Under the pieces are notes generated by a model, which did no database searches, was not told the DNA's origin, and saw nothing but the letters and a program-made list of their open reading frames with translations. Of a stretch of 6,405 nt of DNA, positions 1 through 5,839 are shown piece by piece. The translations under genes were made by a program, and so were the position numbers. The stretch is from positions 1 to 6,405 of the forward strand of contig JABXJZ010000086.1 in assembly GCA_013375335.1 (NCBI GenBank), given 5' to 3'. This DNA comes from Desulfobacterales bacterium. GTDB lineage: Bacteria > Desulfobacterota > DSM-4660 > Desulfatiglandales > B25-G16. Each line of letters opens with the position of its first letter. Position 1 is the stretch's first letter.

Positions 1-165
1 ACAAATCATTCACACAAGGAGAACGCGCTGCCCCCGGAAGTTAGAGGCCTAGCCAGCATATTGTAGGGCAGCCCACCGCTCTTCTTTAACGCCCTTGACT
101 GGTGCCGGTATTGCAACCAAAGCCCTACATAGTGGGTCAAACACTAATTCCTTCGCAAAATCAAG
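1..165. other. Left-edge segment without a convincing gene
   Basis: The + strand frame starting at base 1 is open until a TAG at 64-66 and would encode a tail ending ...LPPEVRGLASIL. This could be the last 21 codons of a gene entering from the left, but it is too short to identify. The other frames close quickly. An 8-bp inverted repeat, TGTAGGGC at 62-69 and GCCCTACA at 122-129, brackets part of the segment and has no evident role. No promoter or RNA gene is visible. Confidence 0.3.
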
Positions 166-193
166 AGGGGGGCTATCCGGAGATAGCCCCTTT
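166..193 (-). terminator. Probable intrinsic terminator of the cyclase gene
   Basis: GGGGCTATC (169-177) and GATAGCCCC (182-190) form a perfect 9-bp GC-rich stem around a 4-base loop. The stem can be extended by G-U and A-U pairs to 166-193. It begins about 28 bases past the cyclase stop codon. Read on the minus strand, it is followed by CTCTTGATTTT, an imperfect T-rich tract, so termination may be incomplete. The + strand side has only TTT after the stem, so it could serve a gene from the left only weakly. Confidence 0.6.
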
Positions 194-218
194 GCCCTCA
201 GAGATGGGAGTTCCCGAT

Positions 219-1862
219 CTATTCGATGGGGATATCCAGGCCCTCGAAGTACCAGATGCGGCTATGGCCACCTGATCCGCTCTTGGTATTCATGCACGGC
301 ATGACGAAGGCCAGACCCTTGGAATTGGCGGCCTGCTGCAAGTCTCCCCCGACATTTTCCGTAACATAAATGCCCTTACCGAGCAGGGTCACATGGGTGA
401 TGTTGTTTTCCTGGTCGGTGCCCTTGCCCCTCTGGCAGCGCATGGCGGGATCGATGCTTGTGACATCGGTGAGCACGCCCACAACGCCTTTATCCTTCAA
501 GTACTTGGCTACATCCCCGCCGATTCCCGGGAAGTGAGTAGTGACCCACTCGCGGTGGATCCCTCTGTTGTGGAGGGCCCACTTGTGTACCATGTTCTGG
601 GAGAAGCAGACGATGTCGCCCTTGTTGACGGTCAGACCAGGATTCTTCTTCATCCAATCCCTAAACATGCCCATGGTGAAGTCCCAGTCACCTTCTTCCG
701 GGCCATACCGGGAGGCATTGACCACCAGGCAGGGGGCCACGAAGTGATTCAAAGCGATCTTATCGATGGTCCACTTCGCCCCCTCCCGACGGTGGGCGGG
801 AGAATCCGTATGGGTGCCGGTGTGCTCGTTACAGAAGATCTGCTGCCCATAAAAGCCACCATCCCGATAGTTGATCCAGGGATAGATGCCCCGGAAGTCA
901 TTGAGATTGCCTACTCCGGCCTGGTTGCTGCCAAAGACGCTCATCCAGATGTGCATCCCGTTCTCGATATAGTTGGCCAGATCAAACATGGGGGCGGCCA
1001 TGAATTTCCTCTCCAGCGCCTTCATAGAGGCCAATGAAGGAGCCATCCCCTTTGCCATGGTGTCATCCAGCACAAACACCCGGACAGGGGCGCCGGAGCC
1101 TTTATAGATCTTCATGGGGGCCACTACGGCATACACCCACTTGTCGGCAATTGACGGCTCGAAGTTGATGTTCTCGATGACCCAGACGTTATTGGAAAAG
1201 ATTACCTGGTGGGCTACCGGATTGCCCTCCATCACCTTCTTGTAGATATCGATGGAGAGGACATCCATTCCGAAGCCCTCGATCCGGCAATCGGCAAAGT
1301 ACTCGGCAGCATCCTGGAGGATGCCGGGGAAGCCGTACGCCACAAAGCGCTCGTTTTTCCCCGCGAGGTAGTCGTCCCAATACTTGTCCCACCCGGTCCA
1401 CATGAAGATCATCGAGCGGGCCGCGTCCCTCATCAGATTGCAGCCAGTCTTTTGCTCCCATGCCTTCACATCGGCCAAGCTGACCTCATAGCCATCCCGG
1501 TCCTTCACCCAGGGCCGCATGTCCATGATCACGCACTTGCCATGGAACTTGTCGATCGGGATCTGATCAAGTCGCCAAGGTCCATAAGAGTTGTGAGCAG
1601 GGCTATCCATATGGGTGCCGGTATGCTCGGTGAATTTCAGGTCGTAACCGTAAAAATTCCCCACCTTATCGTAGCACTCCATCTGGGTCTTGGCCCCTGC
1701 CCACATGGTCATGCCTTCCCACTTGCCAGCCCAGGCAGGCATCCCGTTCTCAATCTTTTGGCTTAGGTCAATAACCTTGTACGCATAGCTCGTGCCGGCA
1801 AAGATGAGAACAAGGAAAATACCAATGGAAATGATGAGATTGCTTTTCTTAGTCCAGTTCAT
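219..1862 (-). CDS. Secreted tandem-domain cyclase family protein (kynurenine formamidase-like)
   Basis: This 547-residue protein belongs to the cyclase family (Pfam PF04199), metal-dependent hydrolases that include bacterial kynurenine formamidase. It has two full cyclase domains, at about residues 30-265 and 293-541, where family members usually have one of 200-270 residues. Domain 1 has HTGTHMDSPAH at 80-90 plus H218 and E230. Domain 2 has HTGTHTDSPAH at 347-357 plus H490 and E502. Both sets match the known metal ligands (HxxxHxD, later H-x11-E) and catalytic His, so both sites look intact. A Sec signal peptide is clear: KK at 5-6, a hydrophobic stretch at about 9-23 and likely cleavage after A27 (TSYA), so it probably acts outside the cytoplasm. 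The start is set at M1 (NWTKK) because AAAGGAGG lies seven bases upstream. A Met six codons earlier would place that ribosome site inside the gene. It is monocistronic here and follows the duplicated regulatory units. The substrate is unknown; amide or ring hydrolysis is a family-level inference. Confidence 0.9.
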   Translation of the reverse strand: MNWTKKSNLIISIGIFLVLIFAGTSYAYKVIDLSQKIENGMPAWAGKWEGMTMWAGAKTQMECYDKVGNFYGYDLKFTEHTGTHMDSPAHNSYGPWRLDQIPIDKFHGKCVIMDMRPWVKDRDGYEVSLADVKAWEQKTGCNLMRDAARSMIFMWTGWDKYWDDYLAGKNERFVAYGFPGILQDAAEYFADCRIEGFGMDVLSIDIYKKVMEGNPVAHQVIFSNNVWVIENINFEPSIADKWVYAVVAPMKIYKGSGAPVRVFVLDDTMAKGMAPSLASMKALERKFMAAPMFDLANYIENGMHIWMSVFGSNQAGVGNLNDFRGIYPWINYRDGGFYGQQIFCNEHTGTHTDSPAHRREGAKWTIDKIALNHFVAPCLVVNASRYGPEEGDWDFTMGMFRDWMKKNPGLTVNKGDIVCFSQNMVHKWALHNRGIHREWVTTHFPGIGGDVAKYLKDKGVVGVLTDVTSIDPAMRCQRGKGTDQENNITHVTLLGKGIYVTENVGGDLQQAANSKGLAFVMPCMNTKSGSGGHSRIWYFEGLDIPIE

Positions 1863-1869
1863 GCTCGTT

Positions 1870-1877
1870 CCTCCTTT
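1870..1877 (-). promoter_or_regulatory. Ribosome binding site deciding the cyclase start
   Basis: On the minus strand AAAGGAGG lies seven bases before the ATG at 1862-1860, a near-ideal Shine-Dalgarno sequence and spacing. The upstream in-frame ATG at 1880-1878 overlaps this site, has no comparable site of its own and is rejected as the start. Confidence 0.85.
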
Positions 1878-2014
1878 CATCTTTTATAAACGGTTCGCCC
1901 TCTTCGCTCACACCACTTGATCCTTCAACACAGCCAAGGCGCTCAAAAGCTCTTTGCTCACCTCCTCTCCCCCCGGACATTAGCTATTGAAGATCTTTGA
2001 CGAGCTTAACCTAC

Positions 2015-2037
2015 ATAACACTCCATTTCAAAGTCAA
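2015..2037 (-). promoter_or_regulatory. Promoter-like segment A, facing the cyclase gene
   Basis: On the minus strand TTGACT (2037-2032) is followed by TGTTAT (2020-2015). The same layout recurs in copy B with TGTAAT, five of six matches to a -10 box. The 11-base gap is too short for TTGACT to be a normal -35 partner. If TGTTAT is the -10, no good -35 exists, which would fit an activator-dependent promoter using the boxes upstream at 2055-2105. TATGTA (2017-2012) is an alternative -10. The leader to the cyclase ATG would be about 145 bases. Confidence 0.35.
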
Positions 2038-2054
2038 GCACTTTTTAAGGTGAA

Positions 2055-2105
2055 TACTGTAGTTTTTGATAAAACGTACTGTAAATAAGGCAGCCGCCTA
2101 CTGTA
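2055..2105 (-). promoter_or_regulatory. 22-bp-phased TACTGTA array A (three boxes)
   Basis: Three exact TACTGTA boxes start at 2055, 2077 and 2099, a spacing of exactly 22 bp, or about two helix turns, so all boxes lie on one DNA face. The first is followed by GTTTTTGATAAAA. The spacers otherwise differ, so the conserved parts are box and period, as expected for a cooperative protein-binding array. It lies upstream of promoter-like segment A, with the nearest box at about -50 from the inferred start. The box resembles half of the E. coli LexA site, but the direct-repeat layout does not fit LexA. Confidence 0.65.
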
Positions 2106-2162
2106 TTCCGTTTCTCAACCTTCCAATATGAACCACGCGAGGTTGCAGATGTGGATCCTCCG

Positions 2163-2336
2163 ACACAGCCAAGGCACTCAAAAGCTTCTCCTTCAACCCT
2201 TTCCCCTAGATTAGGAATCGAAGCTGTTTAACGACTCTTCGCTACATTACATTCCATCTCAAAGTCAAGTACTTTCTGAGGTAAATCCTGTAGTTTTTGA
2301 TAAAAAATACTGTACCTCAGGAGGACCTATACTGTA
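2163..2336 (-). repeat. Duplicated regulatory unit, copy B (distal)
   Basis: This is the second copy of the unit at 1928-2105. It contains CAGCCAAGGC (from 2166), AAAGTCAAGTACTTT (2261-2275) and CTGTAGTTTTTGATAAAA (2288-2305). It has the same orientation as copy A. A transcript started here toward the cyclase would run across the copy A box array. Confidence 0.8.
2246..2268 (-). promoter_or_regulatory. Promoter-like segment B, facing the cyclase gene
   Basis: This is the counterpart of segment A in the second repeat copy. TTGACT (2268-2263) is followed by TGTAAT (2251-2246), five of six matches to the -10 consensus. As in A the spacing rules out a standard -35/-10 pair, and the phased boxes lie just upstream. 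Conservation of the TTGACTTTGA-(A/G)ATGGA-(A/G)TGT core between the two copies is the main support. Confidence 0.35.
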
Positions 2337-2358
2337 GTTGATCTTCTCAGTTCCTGCA
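2286..2358 (-). promoter_or_regulatory. 22-bp-phased TACTGTA array B (three to four boxes)
   Basis: Boxes start at 2286 (TCCTGTA), 2308 (TACTGTA), 2330 (TACTGTA) and, weaker, 2352 (TCCTGCA), again with an exact 22-bp period. The first three correspond position for position to array A. The fourth extends the array and matches the box at five of seven bases. It lies upstream of promoter-like segment B, in the same arrangement as array A. Confidence 0.65.
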
Positions 2359-2860
2359 ATAAGAACCGTGAAATGTCGTGGGGCCGATATTGGCATGACT
2401 GAGGGGAAGCCACGGGGAACCCATCAAATGCTCTACTAGCAAGGCCTGTACAGAACTAGAGCGAAGTATTAGCTGCGGTAATGGCTCGGAAGACACCGAG
2501 CGGGAAATGATAAACTGACCTTTTGGGACAAGGTCCTGTTTCTCCAATATTTAAGGTAGGCGGGAAAACCCTCCTATAGAAAATATATCCGATCTCATCC
2601 GTTGCTTTTTCTCTAATAAGATTACTTTTGCTCATTTGAGCGTATTTGAACCTTTTAAATTCTTGCTTGATGATAGAGCAAGAAAATGTTTATATTTCCT
2701 AGTTTATTAGGAGTACTATTGAAAATACGAGAGCTACTTGCTGCTTGTATCCGTGTTTGGGATAGTCGGGCTTTGATCTGTTCTTTCGTTCAAGCCTCGA
2801 TTTCATCTGCAGGTTCTGCTTCTCAACCTCGAAAAGTAATGTGTCAGTCTACGTGAGATA
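2359..2860. other. Long intergenic stretch without a recognisable gene
   Basis: No frame here gives a protein I recognise. An open minus-strand frame at 2347-2547 lacks a ribosome site and overlaps array B. Three perfect short hairpins are visible: GCTCGG/CCGAGC (2484-2501), GACCTT/AAGGTC (2517-2535) and TCTTGCT/AGCAAGA (2661-2683). None is followed by a clear T-tract. The right part (about 2560-2860) is AT-rich and should hold the kinase promoter. The left part (about 2360-2550) is of different, more GC-rich composition and could be decayed coding sequence, but I cannot name its source. Confidence 0.4.
2667..2696 (+). promoter_or_regulatory. Candidate sigma-70-type promoter for the kinase gene
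   Basis: TTGATG (2667-2672) and TATATT (2691-2696) are separated by 18 bases in an AT-rich tract. A weaker alternative is TTGAAC (2646-2651) with GATGAT (2669-2674) at 17 bases. The first pair overlaps the TCTTGCT/AGCAAGA hairpin, so an operator may overlap it. The leader to the ATG at 2888 would be about 185 bases. Support is motif match only. Confidence 0.3.
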
Positions 2861-2874
2861 TTGAGAAGTGTCTT

Positions 2875-2878
2875 GGAG
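2875..2878 (+). promoter_or_regulatory. Ribosome binding site deciding the kinase start
   Basis: GGAG lies nine bases before the ATG at 2888. A TTG at 2861 is in frame upstream, but it has only a weak GAG before it and would put this site inside the gene, so the ATG is preferred. Confidence 0.6.
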
Positions 2879-2887
2879 ATATACAGG

Positions 2888-4585
2888 ATGAAAGACGAAA
2901 AAAGGACAAAAGGGCAACTCATAGACGAAGTGGAGGTATTGCGCCACAGGATAGCTGAATTGAAAAAACTAGAAATCGAACGCAAGCAGGCAGAGGAGAG
3001 GATAGCACACCTCAGCACAGTTCTGCGTGCCATCCGAAACATCAATAAACTCATCACCAAACAAAAGGACCGCGACAGGCTGCTTGAAGAGGCCTGCGAC
3101 ATCCTGACCAAGACTCGCGGTTATTACAATACCTGGATTGCCCTGTTGGATGGCTCCAGAAGGCTTGTGACAACCGCTGAGGCCGGTTTGGGCAAGGACT
3201 TCTTGCCGATGTCTGAGCTGATGAAGCGCGGCAGCTTACCTTATTGCAGTCGCAAGGTATTGTCGGAATCGGACGTTTTAGTGACCAAAAATCCGTTCTC
3301 TACCTGCGTTGATTGTCCCCTGTCAGCTATGTACAGTGGCAGGGGCGCGATGACAGTCCGGCTGGAATACGGTGGAAAGGTCTACGGCCTGTTGACTGTC
3401 TCCATCCCCAGAGATTTCCTCTCCGATAAGGAAGAGCGAGCTTTATTCAAACAGGTTGCTGGCCATATCGCTTTCGCCCTTAATAGCTTGGAACTGGAGC
3501 AAGAACGCAAGCAGGCTGAGGACGCCCTGAGGGAGTCAGAGGTCAAATACCGAACGATTTTTGAAGCTACGGGAACGGCGAAAATTATAATCGATGAAGA
3601 CACAACCATATCGCTGGCAAACCGGGAGTTTGAAAAGCTTTCAGGTTACTCCAAGGAGGAAGTGGAACGCAAGAAGAGTTGGACAGAATTCGTCGCTAAA
3701 AGAGATGACCTGGAGAGAATGAAAGAGTATCACAATTTACGGAGAGTCGATGCAAATGCTGCCCCAAAAAATTATGAGTTCAAGTTCGCTGACAGAAAGG
3801 GCAATGTTAGAGATGTTTTCGTAACAGTCACCGTGATTCAGGGAACAAGAAAGACTGTGGCATCTTTCTTGGACATCACCGAGCGGAAACGGGGTGAAGA
3901 GGCCTTGCAGGAATCCGAAAGGCGGCTCAGGCTTCTCTCTTCCAAGCTCTTGAAGGCCCAGGAAAACGAGAGAAAACGGATCGCGCACGAGCTGCATGAT
4001 GGCATTGGACAAACCTTGAGCGCTATCAAATTTGGTCTAGAGTACGCTCTTAATGGATTGGCCGAAGGTAAAGAGTTGCCAGATAGCAAAGCGTTGGAAT
4101 CAATTATTCCTATGGTTAAGAGTGCTATTGAAGACGTCCGAAGGATCTGCACAGACCTGCGGCCGTCCATCCTGGATGATTTAGGACTCTTAGTTACTAT
4201 TTCCTGGCTTTGCAGGGAATTCCAGAGGATTTATTCAGGCATCCGAATCGAAAAACGGATAAACATGAAAGAAGATGAGGTGCCTGACATTTTGAAGACA
4301 GTCATCTACAGGGTCCTGCAGGAAGCCTTTAATAATATTGCCAAGCACAGCCTGGCAGATCTCGTGCGCCTTTCTCTGAGTAAAGCAGGAGGAACAATAG
4401 ACTTAGTCATCGAAGATAACGGCCGCGGGTTTGATCTACAAGATACACTCTCCTCAGAAAGTTCCAAAAGAGGATTGGGGCTCGCCAGCATGAAGGAGCG
4501 TACCGAATTTTCAGGTGGATCCTTTTCTATAGAATCCAGAAGGGAAGCGGGAACCATTGTTCGGGCGTCATGGCCGTGCAAATGA
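2888..4585 (+). CDS. Soluble GAF-PAS sensor histidine kinase, NarX/DegS (HisKA_3) class
   Basis: This 565-residue kinase has no membrane segment and is probably cytosolic. In order, it has a charged coiled coil (about 10-50), a GAF domain (about 55-200), a short coiled linker (ERKQAEDALRESE), a PAS domain (about 217-335, closing with DITERKR), a HisKA_3 dimerisation domain (about 350-425) and a HATPase_c domain (about 465-562). The phospho-accepting residue is His370 in RIAHELHDGIGQ. The ATP-binding boxes are the N box EAFNNIAKH (E479, N483), the G1 box DNGRGFD (510-516) and the G2 box RGLGLASMKER (from 528). The GAF domain carries Cys120, Cys140 and Cys143 (STCVDCPL), which could bind a metal or sense redox state; that is inference. 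HisKA_3 kinases pair with NarL/FixJ regulators, and one lies three bases downstream in convergent orientation, so they are very likely partners. The signal is unknown. Confidence 0.93.
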   Translation: MKDEKRTKGQLIDEVEVLRHRIAELKKLEIERKQAEERIAHLSTVLRAIRNINKLITKQKDRDRLLEEACDILTKTRGYYNTWIALLDGSRRLVTTAEAGLGKDFLPMSELMKRGSLPYCSRKVLSESDVLVTKNPFSTCVDCPLSAMYSGRGAMTVRLEYGGKVYGLLTVSIPRDFLSDKEERALFKQVAGHIAFALNSLELEQERKQAEDALRESEVKYRTIFEATGTAKIIIDEDTTISLANREFEKLSGYSKEEVERKKSWTEFVAKRDDLERMKEYHNLRRVDANAAPKNYEFKFADRKGNVRDVFVTVTVIQGTRKTVASFLDITERKRGEEALQESERRLRLLSSKLLKAQENERKRIAHELHDGIGQTLSAIKFGLEYALNGLAEGKELPDSKALESIIPMVKSAIEDVRRICTDLRPSILDDLGLLVTISWLCREFQRIYSGIRIEKRINMKEDEVPDILKTVIYRVLQEAFNNIAKHSLADLVRLSLSKAGGTIDLVIEDNGRGFDLQDTLSSESSKRGLGLASMKERTEFSGGSFSIESRREAGTIVRASWPCK

Positions 4586-4597
4586 GTTCTATCTCAT
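4582..4597. other. Small palindrome spanning both convergent stop codons
   Basis: ATGAG (4582-4586) and CTCAT (4593-4597) form a 5-bp stem around TTCTAT, covering the kinase TGA (4583-4585) and the regulator stop (4591-4589). It lacks a GC-rich stem and a T-tract, so it is not a credible terminator. No other terminator is seen between the genes, and their transcripts probably overlap. Confidence 0.35.
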
Positions 4598-5245
4598 AAT
4601 CAGCCCTTTCTCTATAGCAAAGGCGGTCAAGGCCGAGACATCGTGGAGATCCAATTTCCTCATGAGATTGGCCCGGTGTGTCTCTACTGTCTTTACGCTG
4701 AGACAAAGATAGTCTGCAATCTGTTTGTTCTTGTATCCTTCGGCAATCAGCTTGAGGACTTCACGCTCACGTTGGGTGAGGATATCCCATTGTGATCCCG
4801 ACTTTGATGCTTTTCTTCCTTCTAAGTAACCCTCTATGACCTTTCCTGAAATTGCTGGGCTAAGATAGGGTTTTCCCGCTAAGACACTTTTTATGGCCAT
4901 GACCAATTCGGGGAGCGTCGCATCCTTTAAGACATATCCATCGGCGCCAGCCTGAAGGCTTGCGTAAACATATTCTTCGGCCTTGTGAACCGTCAAGGCG
5001 AGGACCTTTGTACCTGGAGATAGCTTCTTTATCTCCCTGATAGCTTCCATACCGTTCATCCTCGGCATGGACAAATCCATCAAGACAACGTGAGGCTTGA
5101 CAGTTTCAACACACTGGATGGCACCCCGACCGTCTTCTGCCTCCCCTACAATCTCAAAATCCGGATTCGAAGAAAGCAGCGCCCGCAGTCCTTCTCTGAG
5201 TATTGTATGGTCTTCGGCTATAACGACGCTATGTTTCTCTGTCAT
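4589..5245 (-). CDS. NarL/FixJ-family response regulator (REC plus LuxR-type HTH)
   Basis: This 218-residue transcription factor has the normal family length. The receiver domain (about 5-122) has the acidic pair E11-D12, the phospho-acceptor Asp57 (VVLMDLSMPRMNG), Thr85 (LALTVH) and Lys107 (GYVLKDA), all expected for an active receiver. The LuxR-type DNA-binding domain (about 154-216) reads LTQREREVLKLIAEGYKNKQ, then IADYLCLSVKTVETHRANLM, with the typical helix-turn-helix. Phosphorylation by the adjacent HisKA_3 kinase would promote dimerisation and DNA binding. The genes converge rather than form an operon, so the regulator has its own promoter, which I could not place firmly; TATAAA in the minus strand near 5345 is a weak candidate. 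The ATG at 5245 has only a poor ribosome site (GGTG), but no in-frame alternative start lies close by, so expression may be low. Confidence 0.93.
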   Translation of the reverse strand: MTEKHSVVIAEDHTILREGLRALLSSNPDFEIVGEAEDGRGAIQCVETVKPHVVLMDLSMPRMNGMEAIREIKKLSPGTKVLALTVHKAEEYVYASLQAGADGYVLKDATLPELVMAIKSVLAGKPYLSPAISGKVIEGYLEGRKASKSGSQWDILTQREREVLKLIAEGYKNKQIADYLCLSVKTVETHRANLMRKLDLHDVSALTAFAIEKGLIMR

Positions 5246-5654
5246 GAAAAGGCACCACTGTGGAAGTCCAAAGGCTTTCGAAGAGAATACAGGCGCCTCC
5301 TCTGGTTACAGGGCCTCTCGCCTCCGTGTCGGTGAAAATAGAGCTTTATACCCAAAAATATAAGGTTGGTTGGGTTATTTACCATATTCGTGGGCTTTCG
5401 TAAAGAGAAATAGGTTTGTCTCGTTTCATAAAGGGCCTTTACTATCCTCGTGGCCTTTTGATGGGGACAAACCATGCAATTATGTTATTTCAAAGACGTC
5501 ATCAGGCAGAGAAGAGACTTCTGTATCGGTGGAGTCCATTTTTGGGTTTTGATCGTGATGGCTAGAAGAGGCATGAGAATTCTTGAGGGAATCTCTGTTA
5601 CCATACAGTCCTTAAGCGTTTAGAGCAAGTGCCTTAAATATCTACCCGTTTGCG
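5246..5654. other. Intergenic stretch upstream of the response regulator
   Basis: No convincing gene is present. A minus-strand open frame (5475-5242) overlaps the regulator ATG as ATGA but has no ribosome site and an unnatural composition. Its content comes partly from repeats: GGCTTTCG occurs at 5273-5280 and 5393-5400, and a related GCCTTTTG at 5453-5460. An imperfect inverted repeat, GAGAATTC with GGAATCTC (about 5576-5596), is also visible. The regulator promoter should lie here. Confidence 0.4.
5378..5460. repeat. Imperfect direct repeat, 60-bp spacing, upstream of the regulator
   Basis: The 23 bases at 5378-5400 recur at 5438-5460 with 18 matches, sharing TTTAC, TCGTGG and CTTT. A shorter related element, GGCTTTCG followed by an AAGAGAA-type sequence, lies at 5273-5287, 120 bases before the first copy's equivalent. 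They could be regulator-binding sites for autoregulation or remnants of local duplication. Confidence 0.4.
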
Positions 5655-5705
5655 TACAAAGGTATGCACATCAAAATACAGTATCCAGTGCTAAAAAATA
5701 CAGGT
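5655..5705 (+). promoter_or_regulatory. 22-bp-phased array C, inverted copy facing the CDF gene
   Basis: TACAGTA, the reverse complement of the box in arrays A and B, starts at 5677. TACAGGT at 5699 and the degenerate TACAAAG at 5655 flank it at exactly 22 bp on each side. Read on the minus strand, the stretch AGGTAAAACCTGTA-TTTTT (about 5712-5694) closely matches AGGTAAATCCTGTA-GTTTTT of array B (2279-2298), so the similarity extends beyond the boxes. The orientation points to the + strand gene to the right. The middle box is exact; the outer two are imperfect. Confidence 0.55.
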
Positions 5706-5839
5706 TTTACCTTATTTATTCCTCACGCCACGTTTTATACATTCGAACAAACGGATACTAGGGGGATAAAGGCCGTCTTTTTCCCTTAGCGGATCGCGGT
5801 GTGGTTTTATGTCTCAGGATCGTCCTTTCATCGCGACCA

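Larger units (their letters stand above)
1928..2105 (-). repeat. Duplicated regulatory unit, copy A (proximal to cyclase)
   Basis: This segment is repeated imperfectly at 2163-2336. Three blocks are strongly conserved in the same order: CAGCCAAGGC followed by [GA]CTCAAAAGCT (from 1932), the palindrome AAAGTCAAGCACTTT (2030-2044), and CTGTAGTTTTTGATAAAA (2057-2074). The sequence between blocks has diverged, with small length differences: the offset to copy B is 235 bases at the first block and 231 at the others. Conserved blocks in diverged surroundings suggest an old duplication under selection for regulation, or a repeated promoter-leader module. It ends about 65 bases before the cyclase start. 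Confidence 0.8.

Noticed and set aside
393..1766. Long open frames on the + strand (393-1037 and 1209-1766)
   Set aside because: They lie opposite the cyclase gene, whose domains and signal peptide are clear, and their products match no family. They arise from codon bias of the real gene.
1878..1880. Upstream ATG as cyclase start (six extra residues, MKGGTS)
   Set aside because: It overlaps the strong AAAGGAGG site that serves the next ATG, and it would add residues before an otherwise normal signal peptide.
1852..1980. Short minus-strand frame from ATG at 1980 overlapping the cyclase start, and short frames in the leader blocks (KELLSALAV and EKLLSALAV in copies A and B)
   Set aside because: The shared block is almost identical in DNA, with too few changes to judge coding. 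The frames end differently in the two copies, and the start codons are poorly placed relative to the AGGAGG in copy A. A leader peptide cannot be excluded but is not supported.
2055..2105. LexA (SOS) operator
   Set aside because: TACTGTA is a half of the E. coli site, but the partner half in inverted orientation is missing. The boxes are direct repeats at 22 bp.
2055..2358. CRISPR array
   Set aside because: The repeated unit is only 7 bp with 15-bp gaps, far below CRISPR repeat and spacer lengths, and no cas gene is present.
2388..2410. Sigma-54 promoter at TTGGCATGACTGAGGG
   Set aside because: The -24-like TGGCAT is not followed by GC at the -12 position, and no downstream gene fits.
2347..2547. 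66-codon minus-strand frame
   Set aside because: It has no ribosome site, no recognisable product and overlaps the end of array B.
5242..5475. 77-codon minus-strand frame with ATGA overlap to the regulator start
   Set aside because: The overlap suggests coupling, but there is no ribosome site, the product is unnatural and partly made of local DNA repeats.
5604..5610. TACAGTC as a further box of array C
   Set aside because: It is 51 bp from the box at 5655, which is not a multiple of 22, so it is out of phase.
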